Source: Propionibacteriaceae bacterium
GTDB lineage: Bacteria; Actinomycetota; Actinomycetes; Propionibacteriales; Propionibacteriaceae
NCBI GenBank assembly: GCA_031267645.1
Contig: JAIRYW010000037.1
Span: 1-59,287, forward strand
Length of the DNA: 59,287 nt
Direction: 5' to 3'
Shown here in pieces: positions 44,089 through 55,612 of the stretch. A program made the position numbers and the translations under genes. The notes under the pieces were generated by a model. The model worked only from the letters and a program-made list of their open reading frames with translations, did not search any database and had not been told where the DNA came from. Position 1 is the stretch's first letter. The number at the start of each line of letters is the position of its first letter.

Positions 44089-44144
44089 GCCGTGCACAGG
44101 CCGAGCCAGGGTTGAGCGCCGTCGAGTTCAGCCGTGCACAGGCC
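44089..44144. repeat. 14-bp direct repeat between DUF2469 and yraN
   Basis: GCCGTGCACAGGCC occurs at 44089-44102 and 44131-44144, 42 bp apart (four helical turns), each centred on GTGCAC. It lies in the 157-bp gap that otherwise carries only the yraN ribosome site. Confidence 0.55.
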
Positions 44145-44197
44145 AGCCACGGCCGCCGCCGGGGCGGACCTGTCGGAATCGGCTGGGGCCGGCCGGC

Positions 44198-44509
44198 CTA
44201 CTTGCTCTCCGGCACCTGCAGGTCGGAGTGGGCTATCTCCTCGATCGAGACGTCACGGAAGGTCAGGACCTTGGCCGATTTGACGAAGCGAGCCGGACGG
44301 TACATGTCCCAGACCCAGGCGTCGGCCATCGAGACCTCGTAGTAGACGTCGCCGCCCTCGGTCCGGACCTTGAGGTCGACGCCGTTGCAGAGGTAGAAAC
44401 GGCGCTCGGTCTCGACCGCGAATTTGAAGATGCCGACGACGTCTTTGTACTCCCGGTAAAGGGCGAGCTCGAGGTCGGTCTCGTACTGCTCCAGGTCTTC
44501 AGCGCTCAT
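44198..44509 (-). CDS. DUF2469 family protein
   Basis: 103-residue acidic protein of actinobacterial family DUF2469. Conserved text: MSAEDLEQYETDLELALYRE, RRFYLCNGVDLKVR, YYEVSMADAWVWDMYRPARF. Function unknown. Its ATG overlaps the rnhB TGA, and it sits in the standard rnhB-DUF2469-yraN order. Confidence 0.93.
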   Translation of the reverse strand: MSAEDLEQYETDLELALYREYKDVVGIFKFAVETERRFYLCNGVDLKVRTEGGDVYYEVSMADAWVWDMYRPARFVKSAKVLTFRDVSIEEIAHSDLQVPESK

Positions 44510-45129
44510 GGTTCTCTCACTCTAATGGCTCGCTCGACATTGCCATACCGCAGTCGGTGCACGGGCGACGGCCCCAAGCGCTCCAACTGGCGCTGGTGCG
44601 CCGCCGTGCAGTACCCCTTGTGCCGGGCGAAACCGTAACCGGGGTAGGCCTGGTCCAGTCGACACATCAGGCGGTCCCGGGTCACCTTGGCCACGATGGC
44701 GGCCGCCTGGACGCAGGCCGCCACCTGGTCGGCCTTCCACATGCCCAGCCCCGCCCCCGGCAGGCCATCGACGGCGAAACCGTCGGTCAAGACGAAACCG
44801 GGCCGCACCGCCAGCCGCCAGACGGCCCGCCGCAGCGCCTGCAGATTGGCCTCTTGCAGGCCCCAACTGTCGCACTCGGCCGGCGACAGCTCGACCCAGC
44901 TGACCGCCTCGGCCCGGGCCATGATCTGGTCGTACAGACGCTCCCGCGCCTTCGGGCTGAGCGCCTTGGAATCTTTCAAGCCTTCGATCTCGGCCTCGGC
45001 CGATTGGCCCAGGACCACCGCCGCCGCCACCAGCGGGCCGGCGCAAGCCCCGCGCCCGGCTTCGTCCGCTCCCGCCACCGGAGTCAGACCGACCTGGCTC
45101 AGCCAGGTCTCGTACAGACTCGCTCTCAC
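44506..45129 (-). CDS. rnhB: Ribonuclease HII
   Basis: 207-residue nuclease removing ribonucleotides from DNA-RNA hybrids. Catalytic acids in GADEAGRGACAGP, in IEGLKDSKALSP and in VLTDGFAVDG; KVTRDRLM and YGFARHKGY are also typical. GTG at 45129 overlaps the lepB stop (GTGA). The extended upstream frame is a shadow of lepB. Confidence 0.95.
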   Translation of the reverse strand: MRASLYETWLSQVGLTPVAGADEAGRGACAGPLVAAAVVLGQSAEAEIEGLKDSKALSPKARERLYDQIMARAEAVSWVELSPAECDSWGLQEANLQALRRAVWRLAVRPGFVLTDGFAVDGLPGAGLGMWKADQVAACVQAAAIVAKVTRDRLMCRLDQAYPGYGFARHKGYCTAAHQRQLERLGPSPVHRLRYGNVERAIRVREP

Positions 45130-46106
45130 CGGCCGAATGGACAATTTAAATTGTAGATGACGGCTTGGGCCAGAGGCTCTTGGGTCGGCTCGGGCACGCC
45201 GGCGAAAACAGCCGGCGTGGACAGAGTTCGCCATCGGCCCGGTGGCCAGGCGATGGCCACCACCGACCCTTCGATGGCTTCGACCGGCGGGAAGCCTAAG
45301 TATGGTGTGGGATCTCTGCCGTCGCAGAGGTGGTACCGCGAGTCGGCCGACATGTTGCGGTGGTCGCCCAGCACGAAGACGTGGCCGGCCGGCACCAACA
45401 GGTCGAAGGGGCTGGACGAGGCCTCGACCAGGGAGCCGTCCGCGTTGCGGTACAGGTACTCGGACTCGTCCAGGGCGAAGCCGTTGACCGAGATCCGGTT
45501 CTGCTCGTCGCAGCAGGTGACACGGTCGCCGGCCAGACCGAGGATGCGTTTGACCAAGAACTGGTCGCCGTTGGTCGGCAGCAGACCGACGAACTGCAGC
45601 GCGCCCTCGTACCAAGCCGGCGGAGTCAGATCGGGCGACAGCCATCCCAGTTTGTCTTTGAAGACAACCACGTCGCCCCGCTGGAATTGGCCGAATTGGC
45701 GCACCAGGATGCGGTCGCCCTGGCCCGAGTCGGTCCCCACCAGGGTCTGCTCCATCGAGCCGGACGGGACCAGGTACATCTGGAAGGCGAAATGTTTGAT
45801 CGCGGTCGATATCAACAACGCCACCAACAAGACGATGACGCCCTCTTGCAGACCGCGCAGCAGGCGCCGGGACAGACTCAGCTTGGGTCGCGGCTCCGGG
45901 TCCGGCCGGGAGCGGCCGGACGACCGCTTGACCTTCTCGGCCGCCAGAGCCCGCCGGGGCGTCTGTGGCCCGCTGTCGCTCTTCTTGGCCTTGGGCGGTT
46001 TGGCGACGGCCGGGCCGTCCCAGGCCCGCTTGGGGCCGGCGCTCTCCGACCACAGCACATGGCCCAAGCCGATGGCGGGTTGCCAGGTGGGCTCGATGAC
46101 GGCCAT
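45126..46106 (-). CDS. lepB: Signal peptidase I
   Basis: 326-residue membrane protease cleaving signal peptides of exported proteins. A long charged N-terminus (about 80 residues) precedes one span (VIVLLVALLISTAI). The nucleophile is Ser117 in PSGSMEQTL and the general base Lys186 in LVKRILGLAGD; GHVFVLGDHRNMSADSR is the conserved box E. GGAGGG lies 6 nt before the ATG. It follows rplS with 162 bp between, and continues into rnhB. Confidence 0.96.
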   Translation of the reverse strand: MAVIEPTWQPAIGLGHVLWSESAGPKRAWDGPAVAKPPKAKKSDSGPQTPRRALAAEKVKRSSGRSRPDPEPRPKLSLSRRLLRGLQEGVIVLLVALLISTAIKHFAFQMYLVPSGSMEQTLVGTDSGQGDRILVRQFGQFQRGDVVVFKDKLGWLSPDLTPPAWYEGALQFVGLLPTNGDQFLVKRILGLAGDRVTCCDEQNRISVNGFALDESEYLYRNADGSLVEASSSPFDLLVPAGHVFVLGDHRNMSADSRYHLCDGRDPTPYLGFPPVEAIEGSVVAIAWPPGRWRTLSTPAVFAGVPEPTQEPLAQAVIYNLNCPFGR

Positions 46107-46268
46107 GGGGGTCCCTCCGCAGATGTCCGGGCCGGATTACCCAGGCAGCTTAGCGGTCGGCTCGGGCTGATCCTGGTTCGAAGACTTTGACTCGCCCAAG
46201 GAAGTCGACCCCGGCCGATCAACGGCTCGGATCGACCGCCCGGAGGGCCGGGCCGACTGGGAGACGGC

Positions 46269-46619
46269 TCAGAAGTCCCGCTTCTCCTTGATCTTGGCCG
46301 CCTTGCCGCGCAGACCGCGCAGGTAGTACAGCTTGGCCCGCCTGACGTCGCCGCGCCGCTCGACCTCGATCCGTTCGATGATGGGCGAATGGAGGGGGAA
46401 GGTCCGCTCCACCCCGACCGCGAAGGAGACCTTGCGGACGGTGAAAGTCTCCTGCAACCCGGAGCCGGTCCGAGCGATGACGGCGCCGGCGAAGACCTGG
46501 ATCCTAGAACGGTTGCCCTCGACCACCTTGACGTGGACCTTGACCGAGTCGCCGGGGCGGAAATCGGGGATGTCGTCACGCAGAGAAGCGGCGTCCAACG
46601 CGGTGATGATCTGGCTCAT
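46269..46619 (-). CDS. rplS: 50S ribosomal protein L19
   Basis: 116 residues; conserved [43 protein letters not shown] and [23 protein letters not shown] at 46619 with GAGGAC 5 nt upstream. Usually directly downstream of trmD; here separated from it by sdhCAB. Confidence 0.97.
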   Translation of the reverse strand: MSQIITALDAASLRDDIPDFRPGDSVKVHVKVVEGNRSRIQVFAGAVIARTGSGLQETFTVRKVSFAVGVERTFPLHSPIIERIEVERRGDVRRAKLYYLRGLRGKAAKIKEKRDF

Positions 46620-46807
46620 GATAGTCCTCGCCCGGTGCCACAGGTCACCTCGGTGGTGATGTCGATCAGTCCCCCGACCGAACCGATCCCCCTGTGGCAG
46701 GCGCTCCGGAACGCGGGACAACAGTGGGAGATTCTGCCACATCCCGGGCCACTTGGCCAAAGCCGCCCCGCCGGCCCCCGACCGAGCCGGACCGGCCCCA
46801 GACCCGG

Positions 46808-46842
46808 CCGGCGGGCCCAGACCTCAAGTCTGGACCCGCCGG
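46808..46842 (-). terminator. Strong hairpin terminator after sdhB
   Basis: 15-nt arms CCGGCGGGCCCAGAC and GTCTGGACCCGCCGG with a single mismatch and a 5-nt loop. It lies 42 nt beyond the sdhB stop and before the rplS promoter region, so it should separate the sdh operon from rplS. No U-tract, as often in high-GC actinobacteria. Confidence 0.7.
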
Positions 46843-46883
46843 ATGACGATCGCCGGCCGTTAGGCCGGACTCAGCTCATTGGC

Positions 46884-47641
46884 TCACTTGCCGTCGCCCT
46901 TGAAGAGGGAGGCGATGAGGTCGCGGTTGAGTTGGCCGATCGAGGCCAACGGAATCTGCTTGGGGCAGACCGAGGCGCACTCGCCGATATTGGTGCAGCC
47001 GCCGAAACCGGCCGCGTCATGGGCCGCCACCATGGCCTTGACCCGGAGCGCCCGCTCCGGCTGGCCTTGCGGCAGCATGGCCAGGTGGGTGATCTTGGCC
47101 GAGGTGAACAGCATGCCGGACCCGTTCGGGCAGGCCGCCACGCAAGCCCCGCAACCAATGCAGGTGGCATTGTCGAAGGCCTTCTCCGACTGACGCTTGG
47201 GCGCCGGAGTGGCGTGGGCGTCCGGAGCCGACCCGGTGTTGACCGAGATGTAACCTCCGGCCTGAATGACCCGGTCGAAGGCCTTGCGGTCGACCACCAG
47301 GTCCTTGATCACCGGGAAAGCCCCGGCCCGCCAGGGTTCGACGTCGATGACGGCGCCGTCGGCGAAGCTGCGCATGTGCAGCTGACAGGTCGTGGTCGGC
47401 ACGGCTGAGTTGTAACGGCCGTGGGCGGAGCCGTCGATGACGACGCCGCACATGCCGCAGATGCCTTCCCGGCAGTCGTGGTCGAAGGCCACCGGTTCGA
47501 TGTCCTGGGCCGTCAACTGCTCGTTCAGCATGTCCAGCATCTCCAGGAAGCTCATCTTCTCGGAGACATTGTCGAGCTGGTACGTCTGCATGGCGCCAGG
47601 GGCGTCGGGACCGGCCTGCCGCCAGATCCGAAGTTTGATTC

Positions 47642-47645
<4 letters not shown>
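46884..47645 (-). CDS. sdhB: Succinate dehydrogenase/fumarate reductase iron-sulfur subunit
   Basis: 253 residues with the three cluster motifs: [2Fe-2S] CREGICGMC, [4Fe-4S] [12 protein letters not shown] and the [3Fe-4S] set [12 protein letters not shown]. It transfers electrons from the flavoprotein to the membrane quinone site. GTG at 47645 overlaps the sdhA stop by 4 bp. Sequence style matches the actinobacterial/Gram-positive three-subunit enzyme, which may run in either direction. Confidence 0.95.
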
Positions 47646-49651
<2,006 letters not shown>

Positions 49652-50371
49652 CTAGTTCACCCCCAGGTTCAAGAAGACAGCCACCGGCGGCAACATGAAG
49701 CCGACGAATATCAAAGCCGCCACGAAGTAGGCCAAGGCGTTCAGGATGGTCCGCGCCTGGGGACTGACATTGCCGCCCAGCGTGGTGAAAGCGCTCCAGA
49801 AGCCGTGCCTGACGTGCAGGCAGACCACGAGCATGAAGACGATGTAGGCCGCCAGCACCCACCAGTTGCCAAAGGCGCCGACGAACATCGAGTAGGGATC
49901 GTCGCTGGCCTCGAAGCCGGGCCGGATGGTCTTGGTGGTGAACATCAGGATGTGGAAGATCAAGAGCAGGGCCAAAGCGATGCCGCCCCAGCGCATGAGA
50001 CGAGCCGACACGGTCTGCTCGCGTCGCGTCACGCTGACGTAGCGGGAGCCACGCCCCCGCAGCGAAGCGGCCCAGACCTTGGCCGCGCAGTAGATGTGGA
50101 GGATCAAACAGGCCAACATGAAGGCCCGGAAGATCCAGATGAACCAGCCGTGCGGAAGCAGCGGCTCTAGGATGCCACCGGATTCCAGAGCGCCCTTCAA
50201 CCACTCAGCGTAGTGATTGTAGGCCTCCGCTCCGATGAACATCTTGAGATTGCCGAACATGTGCATGACGAGGAAAGCGATCAAGATCAGGCCGGTGATG
50301 GCCATCACGACCTTCTTCACGACCAATGAATGAAGCGCCCCCGCATGCACCGAGAGTGTGTTAGTCGCCAC
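49652..50371 (-). CDS. sdhC: Succinate dehydrogenase cytochrome b subunit
   Basis: 239-residue membrane anchor with five spans, of the diheme type. Histidines suitable for heme ligation occur in LVMHMFGN, LILHIYCA, LIFHILMF and LHVRHGFWSA. GTG start at 50371; no ribosome site, but TATGGT stands 6 nt upstream. First gene of the sdhCAB operon. Confidence 0.95.
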   Translation of the reverse strand: MATNTLSVHAGALHSLVVKKVVMAITGLILIAFLVMHMFGNLKMFIGAEAYNHYAEWLKGALESGGILEPLLPHGWFIWIFRAFMLACLILHIYCAAKVWAASLRGRGSRYVSVTRREQTVSARLMRWGGIALALLLIFHILMFTTKTIRPGFEASDDPYSMFVGAFGNWWVLAAYIVFMLVVCLHVRHGFWSAFTTLGGNVSPQARTILNALAYFVAALIFVGFMLPPVAVFLNLGVN

Positions 50372-50377
50372 AGGGCC

Positions 50378-50383
50378 ACCATA
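50378..50383 (-). promoter_or_regulatory. -10 element for leaderless sdhCAB transcript
   Basis: TATGGT on the minus strand, then 6 nt, then the sdhC GTG. The same hexamer serves the amidohydrolase gene at 53928. Confidence 0.45.
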
Positions 50384-50441
50384 CCGGGACTCTGGTGGCC
50401 CCCACCAAACCGGGCCGCCGCCAGCCAGTCGCGCCGGCCGA

Positions 50442-51158
50442 TCAGACCGGCTCCGACTCGCTTCCGTCCAACAGGTCGGGCCGCAGCCGACGGGTCGACT
50501 CCAGGGCTTGGTCGCGCCGCCAACGGGCGATCTGAGCGTGGTGGCCGGACAACAGCACCGCCGGCACGTCGAGGCCGCGCCAACTGGCCGGCTTGGTGTA
50601 GACGGGGTACTCCAAGAGCCGTCCCCAGCCCTCTGAATGCGACTCCTCGACCAAAGACTCCGGATTGCCCAAGACCCCGGGCAAGAGCCGTACGACGGCC
50701 TCCACCATGGCCAGGGCGGCCACCTCGCCGCCGTTCAAGACGTAGTCGCCCAGCGAGACCTCGACCGTCTCGACCCGGCTGGCGGCGTACTGGCTGAAAC
50801 GGGCGTCGATGCCCTCGTAGCGGCCGCAGGCGAAGATCAGGCGGTCACGGGCGGCCCAGCGCTGAGCCCAGACCTGGCTGAAGGGGACCCCGGCTGGAGT
50901 CGGCACGACCAAGGTGGTGGCCTGGTCTCGACCGGTCAGGAGCTCGTCCAAAGCCTCGCCCCAGGGCTCCGCCCGCATCACCATGCCGGCCCCGCCGCCG
51001 AAGGGGGTGTCGTCGACGCTGCGGTGGACGTCGTGGGTCCAGCGGCGTAGATCGTGGACGGCCAGCTCGACCACACCGGATTCGACCGCCTTGCCCACCA
51101 AGGACAGCCCCAGGGGCGCGAAATAGTCCGGGAAGATGGTCACCAGGTCCAGTCTCAC
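50442..51158 (-). CDS. trmD: tRNA (guanine-N1)-methyltransferase
   Basis: 238-residue SPOUT (trefoil-knot) methyltransferase making m1G37. Motifs [58 protein letters not shown] and [16 protein letters not shown] at 51158 overlaps the rimM TGA. The upstream frame extension is a rimM shadow. Downstream, the usual rplS partner is displaced by sdhCAB. Confidence 0.96.
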   Translation of the reverse strand: MRLDLVTIFPDYFAPLGLSLVGKAVESGVVELAVHDLRRWTHDVHRSVDDTPFGGGAGMVMRAEPWGEALDELLTGRDQATTLVVPTPAGVPFSQVWAQRWAARDRLIFACGRYEGIDARFSQYAASRVETVEVSLGDYVLNGGEVAALAMVEAVVRLLPGVLGNPESLVEESHSEGWGRLLEYPVYTKPASWRGLDVPAVLLSGHHAQIARWRRDQALESTRRLRPDLLDGSESEPV

Positions 51159-51682
51159 CAGGCCTCCTCGGCGGTGTCGTCGTCCAACAGCCCAGCCAGT
51201 TCGGCCAGCACCAGCCGCCTCTGGGCCAAGTCGACCCGGGTCACCAAGGCGGCCACGAAGGGCACCCAGCGGGGACCGGCCGGGGTGGTCAGCTGGAGCA
51301 GGTCTTGAGCCGGCCCGTGGGACACCCGTTCGACCTGGCCGACCGTCCGGCCGGCCTCGGTCACGGCCGTCAGACCGATCAACTGGTGGTCGTAGAACTC
51401 GTCCTGGTCCTGCGGCGATCGATCGGGGTCGACCCGGGCCAACAGGACGGACCCGGTCAGGGCGGCGGCGGCGGTCCGGTCGCTCGAACCGGACAGACGC
51501 AACAACAGACGCCCCTGATGCCAGCGCCGGGCCAGCACCGTCCAAGGCGGACCGCCCGACTGGGGCCAGAGTTCGGCCCCGACCGCGAAACGGAGCTCCG
51601 GCTCGTCGGTGCGGACTTCCACGGCCACTTCGCCGGACAGGCCATGGGCCCGTCCGACCACGCCGACGACGACCTCGATCAT
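51155..51682 (-). CDS. rimM: Ribosome maturation factor RimM
   Basis: 175-residue 30S assembly factor acting with S19. N-terminal RimM domain starts [23 protein letters not shown]-barrel with [22 protein letters not shown] and [15 protein letters not shown] at 51682; 46 nt after the KH gene, in the classic order rpsP-KH-rimM-trmD. Confidence 0.95.
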   Translation of the reverse strand: MIEVVVGVVGRAHGLSGEVAVEVRTDEPELRFAVGAELWPQSGGPPWTVLARRWHQGRLLLRLSGSSDRTAAAALTGSVLLARVDPDRSPQDQDEFYDHQLIGLTAVTEAGRTVGQVERVSHGPAQDLLQLTTPAGPRWVPFVAALVTRVDLAQRRLVLAELAGLLDDDTAEEAW

Positions 51683-51728
51683 GGGGCCGCCTCTTCCGTC
51701 CGGGCCCGACCGGAGCCCCGGCGACGCC

Positions 51729-51989
51729 TCAGTGGCGCCGGCCGCGGGTGGGCCGCCGGTCGACGTCGACGAAGTCGACCCGGATCTGCTCCCGCCCGGC
51801 CAGAGCGGCCACGACGGTGCGCAGCGCCTGGGCGGTGCGGCCTTGACGGCCGATCACCTTGCCGACGTCGTCCGGGTGGACCCGGACCTCCAGCATGCGG
51901 CCCCGTCTCAGGGTGAGGTCTTTGACCCGCACCTCGCCCGGATTGGCGACGATTCCGCGCACCAGGTGTTCCAAGGCTTCGGTTAGCAT
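51729..51989 (-). CDS. khpA: KH-domain RNA-binding protein (KhpA/YlqC type)
   Basis: 86-residue RNA-binding protein with the GxxG loop in VGKVIGRQGRTAQALR. MLTEALEHLVRGIVANPGEV is the standard opening. ATG at 51989, one base after the rpsP stop. In other bacteria KhpA works with KhpB on small RNAs and cell elongation. Confidence 0.94.
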   Translation of the reverse strand: MLTEALEHLVRGIVANPGEVRVKDLTLRRGRMLEVRVHPDDVGKVIGRQGRTAQALRTVVAALAGREQIRVDFVDVDRRPTRGRRH

Positions 51990-51990
51990 C

Positions 51991-52500
51991 TCAGGCCTCG
52001 TTCTCGGTCTGGTCGGCCGCGGGCGGACTGGCCGGAGCTTCGGCCACCGGCTCACCCTCGGCCACTGCCGGCTGGGCGGCCGCGGTCGAGCTGGGCTCGT
52101 CCGCCGCGACCGACTTCTTGGGCGTCCGCTTGGGGCGCGAGATGGCCTCGCCGGCCGCCTCGGCTTCCAGCACGGCGGCGTTGTACCGGGCCAGCTTGTC
52201 CGGCTTGCTGGGCTGGGGGTCGACGCCGGACGGGATCGAGTGGTCGCCCGTGAACTGCTGCCAGTCGCCGGTCCGCTTGAACAGCGCGACGACGGCCTCG
52301 GTCGGCTGGGCGCCGACGCCGAGCCAGTGCTGGGCCCGCTCGGAGTCGACCCGGATGACGGACGGGTCGTTCTTCGGGTGATAGATGCCGATCTCTTCAA
52401 TGGCCCGGCCGTCCCGCTTGGTGCGGGAGTCCATGACGACGATGCGATAGTGGGGCGACCGGATCTTGCCCAGTCGCTTGAGGCGAATCTTGACGGCCAC
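51991..52500 (-). CDS. rpsP: 30S ribosomal protein S16 with long C-terminal extension
   Basis: 169 residues. The first 80 are S16 ([47 protein letters not shown]). The remaining half is an Ala/Glu/Pro/Ser-rich tail ending ADQTENEA, about twice the usual protein length, as seen in several actinobacteria. GTG at 52500, AGGAG about 11 nt upstream. Confidence 0.95.
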   Translation of the reverse strand: MAVKIRLKRLGKIRSPHYRIVVMDSRTKRDGRAIEEIGIYHPKNDPSVIRVDSERAQHWLGVGAQPTEAVVALFKRTGDWQQFTGDHSIPSGVDPQPSKPDKLARYNAAVLEAEAAGEAISRPKRTPKKSVAADEPSSTAAAQPAVAEGEPVAEAPASPPAADQTENEA

Positions 52501-52768
52501 GAGTGTGGTTTCTCCTGTATGACGACGTCTGAAAACAGCTCCAGACGGAACGGGTGGAACCAGACTCGACGGTGGGGTCGTAGGCCTGCCTCCGGTTGAC
52601 TCGTCCACCTCGGCGGTGAGAGGGCGCCGAGATGGTCGATCCGTCGAGTATTTTGCCAGACTATGGCCGCGCCGCGAAATAGACCGGCCGGAGGGATTGG
52701 CCGAATCGCCTCCCACGGCCCGGTCGGACGGCCCTCGCGAGGCCGGAGCGGCCGTCGCCCAGCCCGCC
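52501..52768 (-). other. rpsP leader and upstream region
   Basis: No gene. Contains a hairpin CGTCTG/CAGACG (52526-52547, 10-nt loop) about 25 nt before rpsP and a -10-like TAGTCT at 52663-52658 on the minus strand. The -35 is poor. The hairpin would form in the 5' untranslated region of the rpsP-khpA-rimM-trmD mRNA. Confidence 0.35.
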
Positions 52769-53920
52769 TCAGGGCCGGACGGAGGACCAGCTGGGACCGG
52801 CCACTGGACGTCCGTCCAGCAGCACCAGGGCGGGATGGCCCAGCACCGCCGGATCGCGCCGGGGGTCGGCCGCGAAGCAGACCAGGTCGGCCGGGGCGCC
52901 CTCCTCCAAACCGGGTCGGCCGAGCCAGGCCCGGGCTCGCCAAGAGGCCGCCCCCAAAGCGAAGTCGGCTCCGCCCAAGCCGGCCAAGGCCGCCACCTCG
53001 GCCGGCAGAGTGCCATGGTGGCGCGAGCCGCCGGCGTCGCTGCCGGCGTAGATCGGCACCCCGGCCTCGACGGCTCGCCGCATGACCTGGAGCCGCCCGG
53101 CGTAAAGGTGGCGCATGTGGGCGGCGTAACGGGGGAACTTGGCTTCGGCTTGATCGGCCAGGCCGGGGAAAATGTCCAGATTGTCCAAGGTCGGCACCAG
53201 GGCGACCTGGCGGCGAGCCATCTCGGCCAGAGTGGCCTGATCCAGTCCGGTGCCGTGTTCGACGCAGTCGACGCCGGCCGCCACCAGCTCCGCCACGGCC
53301 TGTTCGCCGAAGCAGTGCGCCGTCACCCGGGCCCCCTGGGCGTGGGCGGCGGCGATGGCCCGGGCGGCCAAGTCGGCCGGCCAGAGCGGGGCCAGATCGC
53401 CGATCTGACGGTCGATCCAATCCCCCACCAATTTGACCCAGCCGTCCCCTCGGCCGGCCTGGCGGACCACCTCGGCCACCAACTGGCCTGGGTCGATCTC
53501 GGCCGCGTAGCCCCGCAGGTAACGGCGGGGGCGGGCGATGTGGCGGCCGGCCCGAATCAGCCGGGGCAGGTCCGAGCGCTGATCGATCCAGCGGGTGTCG
53601 GCCGGCGATCCGGCGTCGCGCAGCAGCAACGAGCCGGCGTCGCGGTCGGCGATGGCTTGTCCTGCGCTGGTGGCGCGGTCGACCGCGCCGTCGGGCCCCA
53701 GGCCGATGTGGCAGTGGGCGTCGACCAAACCGGGCAAGATCCAAACCGCCTCGGCCAGGCTGGTGGCGCCAGCCACCGGACGGCGGGTCAGACGGCCCCG
53801 CACGATCCAAAGGTCCTCGGTCCGAGCCTCGGGCAAGACCACCCCGCGCAGATGCCAAGCGGCGGCCTGGGAGCCGACCTGGGCCGGGCCGCCGGCGGAT
53901 TCGATCATTCCTGGTCCCAT
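52769..53920 (-). CDS. Amidohydrolase family protein
   Basis: 383-residue metal-dependent amidohydrolase. Metal ligands in [16 protein letters not shown] and VEHGTG, with a final Asp in [13 protein letters not shown] lysine in GWVKLVGDW may bridge the metals. Location next to ffh is conserved; Mycobacterium tuberculosis has an amidohydrolase gene at the same place. ATG at 53920 is chosen because TATGGT lies 7 nt upstream; the earlier ATG at 53932 is inside that -10 box. Substrate unknown. Confidence 0.9.
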   Translation of the reverse strand: MGPGMIESAGGPAQVGSQAAAWHLRGVVLPEARTEDLWIVRGRLTRRPVAGATSLAEAVWILPGLVDAHCHIGLGPDGAVDRATSAGQAIADRDAGSLLLRDAGSPADTRWIDQRSDLPRLIRAGRHIARPRRYLRGYAAEIDPGQLVAEVVRQAGRGDGWVKLVGDWIDRQIGDLAPLWPADLAARAIAAAHAQGARVTAHCFGEQAVAELVAAGVDCVEHGTGLDQATLAEMARRQVALVPTLDNLDIFPGLADQAEAKFPRYAAHMRHLYAGRLQVMRRAVEAGVPIYAGSDAGGSRHHGTLPAEVAALAGLGGADFALGAASWRARAWLGRPGLEEGAPADLVCFAADPRRDPAVLGHPALVLLDGRPVAGPSWSSVRP

Positions 53921-53927
53921 CTGAACG

Positions 53928-53933
53928 ACCATA
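53928..53933 (-). promoter_or_regulatory. -10 element for leaderless amidohydrolase transcript
   Basis: TATGGT, then 7 nt, then ATG at 53920 on the minus strand. Confidence 0.4.
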
Positions 53934-54004
53934 ACCGCGGCGCCGGGCGATGGCCAACTGTCGGGCGTCGGGCCGCCCGGGCCGGGCGATTCAGCCGACC
54001 CCGG

Positions 54005-55567
54005 TCAGGCCGAGGGCGGGTTCTCCAACATCCGACGCAGATCCTCCGGCAGTTCGAAGCGGCCCTGCGGGCCGGCCTCGGCCACGGGGGCGGCCGGCAG
54101 GCCGAAGGCGGCTCCACTGGATTCGACCGGGCCGGCCGTCGGCGGCGCGGCCGGGGCGTTGCGCTTGGCCGGATTGCCGGAGACCTTGGAGCCAGCCCGC
54201 TTTTTCTTGGCCTGTTGCTTCGGTTTGGGGGCGGTTCGCGGCATGGCCCCGGGGCGTTGGCCCATCATGCCGCCGAATTGCTGCATCATCTGGCGGGCCT
54301 GGCTGAAGCGGTTGACCAGATTGTTGACGTCGGAGACCTGGACCCCGGCCCCCCGGGCGATCCGGGCCCGGCGGGAGCCGTTCAGGATCGCCGGGTCGCT
54401 CCGCTCGGCCGGCGTCATGGAATAGATGATGGCTTCGATGCGGTCGATCTCACGCTCGTCGACCGCCGCCAGCTGATCGCGCATCTGACCCATGCCGGGC
54501 AACAGGCCGAGGACCTTGGACAGCGGCCCCATCCGCCGGACGGCCTGCATCTGTTGGAGGAAGTCCTGCAAGGTGAAGCGTCCGCCCCGCATCAGCTGCT
54601 CGGCCGCCTGACTGGCCTGCTGGGCGTCGAAGTGCCGCTCGGCTTGCTCGATCAAGGTCAGAACGTCGCCCAGGTCGAGGATGCGACCGGCCATGCGGTC
54701 GGGGTGGAAGACCTCGAAGTCCTCCAGCTTCTCCCCCACCGAGGCGAACAGGATGGGCTGGCCGGTGACGCCGGCCACCGACAGGGCGGCGCCGCCGCGG
54801 GCGTCGCCGTCCAACTTGGTCATGACCACGCCGCTGAAACCGACCTGGTCGGCGAAGGAGCGGGCGGTCGTGACAGCGTCCTGTCCGACCATGGCGTCCA
54901 ACACGAACAAGATCTCGTCCGGGTCGACGGCGTCGCGAATCTGGGCCGCCTGACGCAACATCTCCTGGTCCACGCCGAGACGTCCGGCGGTGTCCACGAT
55001 GACGATGTCGTGCAAATGGCGGCGGGCCGCCTCCACGCCGTCGCGGGCGACTTCGACCGGATCGCCCACGCCGTCGCCGGGCTGGGGGGCGTAGACCGCC
55101 ACACCGGCCTGCTCGCCCACCACCTTCAACTGGGTGACGGCGTTGGGCCGCTGCAAGTCGGCCGCCACTAGCAGAGGCGAATGGCCTTGCCCACGCAGCC
55201 AGAGACCGAGCTTGCCGGCCAGCGTGGTCTTGCCCGAGCCCTGCAGGCCGGCCAACAGGACGACGGTGGGCGGACGCTTGGCCCAGCGCAGATCGCGCTG
55301 CTGGCCGCCCAGCAGGTTGACCAGCTCGGCTTGGACGATCTTGACCACCTGCTGCCCCGGGTTGAGGGCTTGGGACAGCTCGGCCGCCTTGGCTTGGGTC
55401 CGCACCGCGGCCACGAAAGCCTTGACCACCTCCAGGTTGACGTCGGCCTCGAGCAGAGCCAGGCGGATCTCCCGCAGAGTCTGGTCGATGTCGGAATCGC
55501 TCAGGTGGCCCTTGCCGCGCAGTGACCGGAAGGCCTGGGCGAGGCGGTCTTGGAGTGTGTCGAACAC
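54005..55567 (-). CDS. ffh: Signal recognition particle protein Ffh
   Basis: 520-residue GTPase of SRP. N domain MFDTLQDRLAQAFRSLRGKG; G domain with GLQGSGKTT (about residue 109), VDTAGRLGVD and TKLDGDARGG; Met-rich M domain (QQMQAVRRMGPLSKVLGLLPGM, QARQMMQQFGGMMGQRPGAM). The last 60 residues are an Ala/Pro-rich tail. GTG start at 55567 with AAGGAT upstream. Targets membrane proteins together with FtsY. Confidence 0.96.
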   Translation of the reverse strand: MFDTLQDRLAQAFRSLRGKGHLSDSDIDQTLREIRLALLEADVNLEVVKAFVAAVRTQAKAAELSQALNPGQQVVKIVQAELVNLLGGQQRDLRWAKRPPTVVLLAGLQGSGKTTLAGKLGLWLRGQGHSPLLVAADLQRPNAVTQLKVVGEQAGVAVYAPQPGDGVGDPVEVARDGVEAARRHLHDIVIVDTAGRLGVDQEMLRQAAQIRDAVDPDEILFVLDAMVGQDAVTTARSFADQVGFSGVVMTKLDGDARGGAALSVAGVTGQPILFASVGEKLEDFEVFHPDRMAGRILDLGDVLTLIEQAERHFDAQQASQAAEQLMRGGRFTLQDFLQQMQAVRRMGPLSKVLGLLPGMGQMRDQLAAVDEREIDRIEAIIYSMTPAERSDPAILNGSRRARIARGAGVQVSDVNNLVNRFSQARQMMQQFGGMMGQRPGAMPRTAPKPKQQAKKKRAGSKVSGNPAKRNAPAAPPTAGPVESSGAAFGLPAAPVAEAGPQGRFELPEDLRRMLENPPSA

Positions 55568-55612
55568 GAAATGATCCTTACCTGCTGGAGACCCGCTGTG
55601 GTGGCACCAAGA

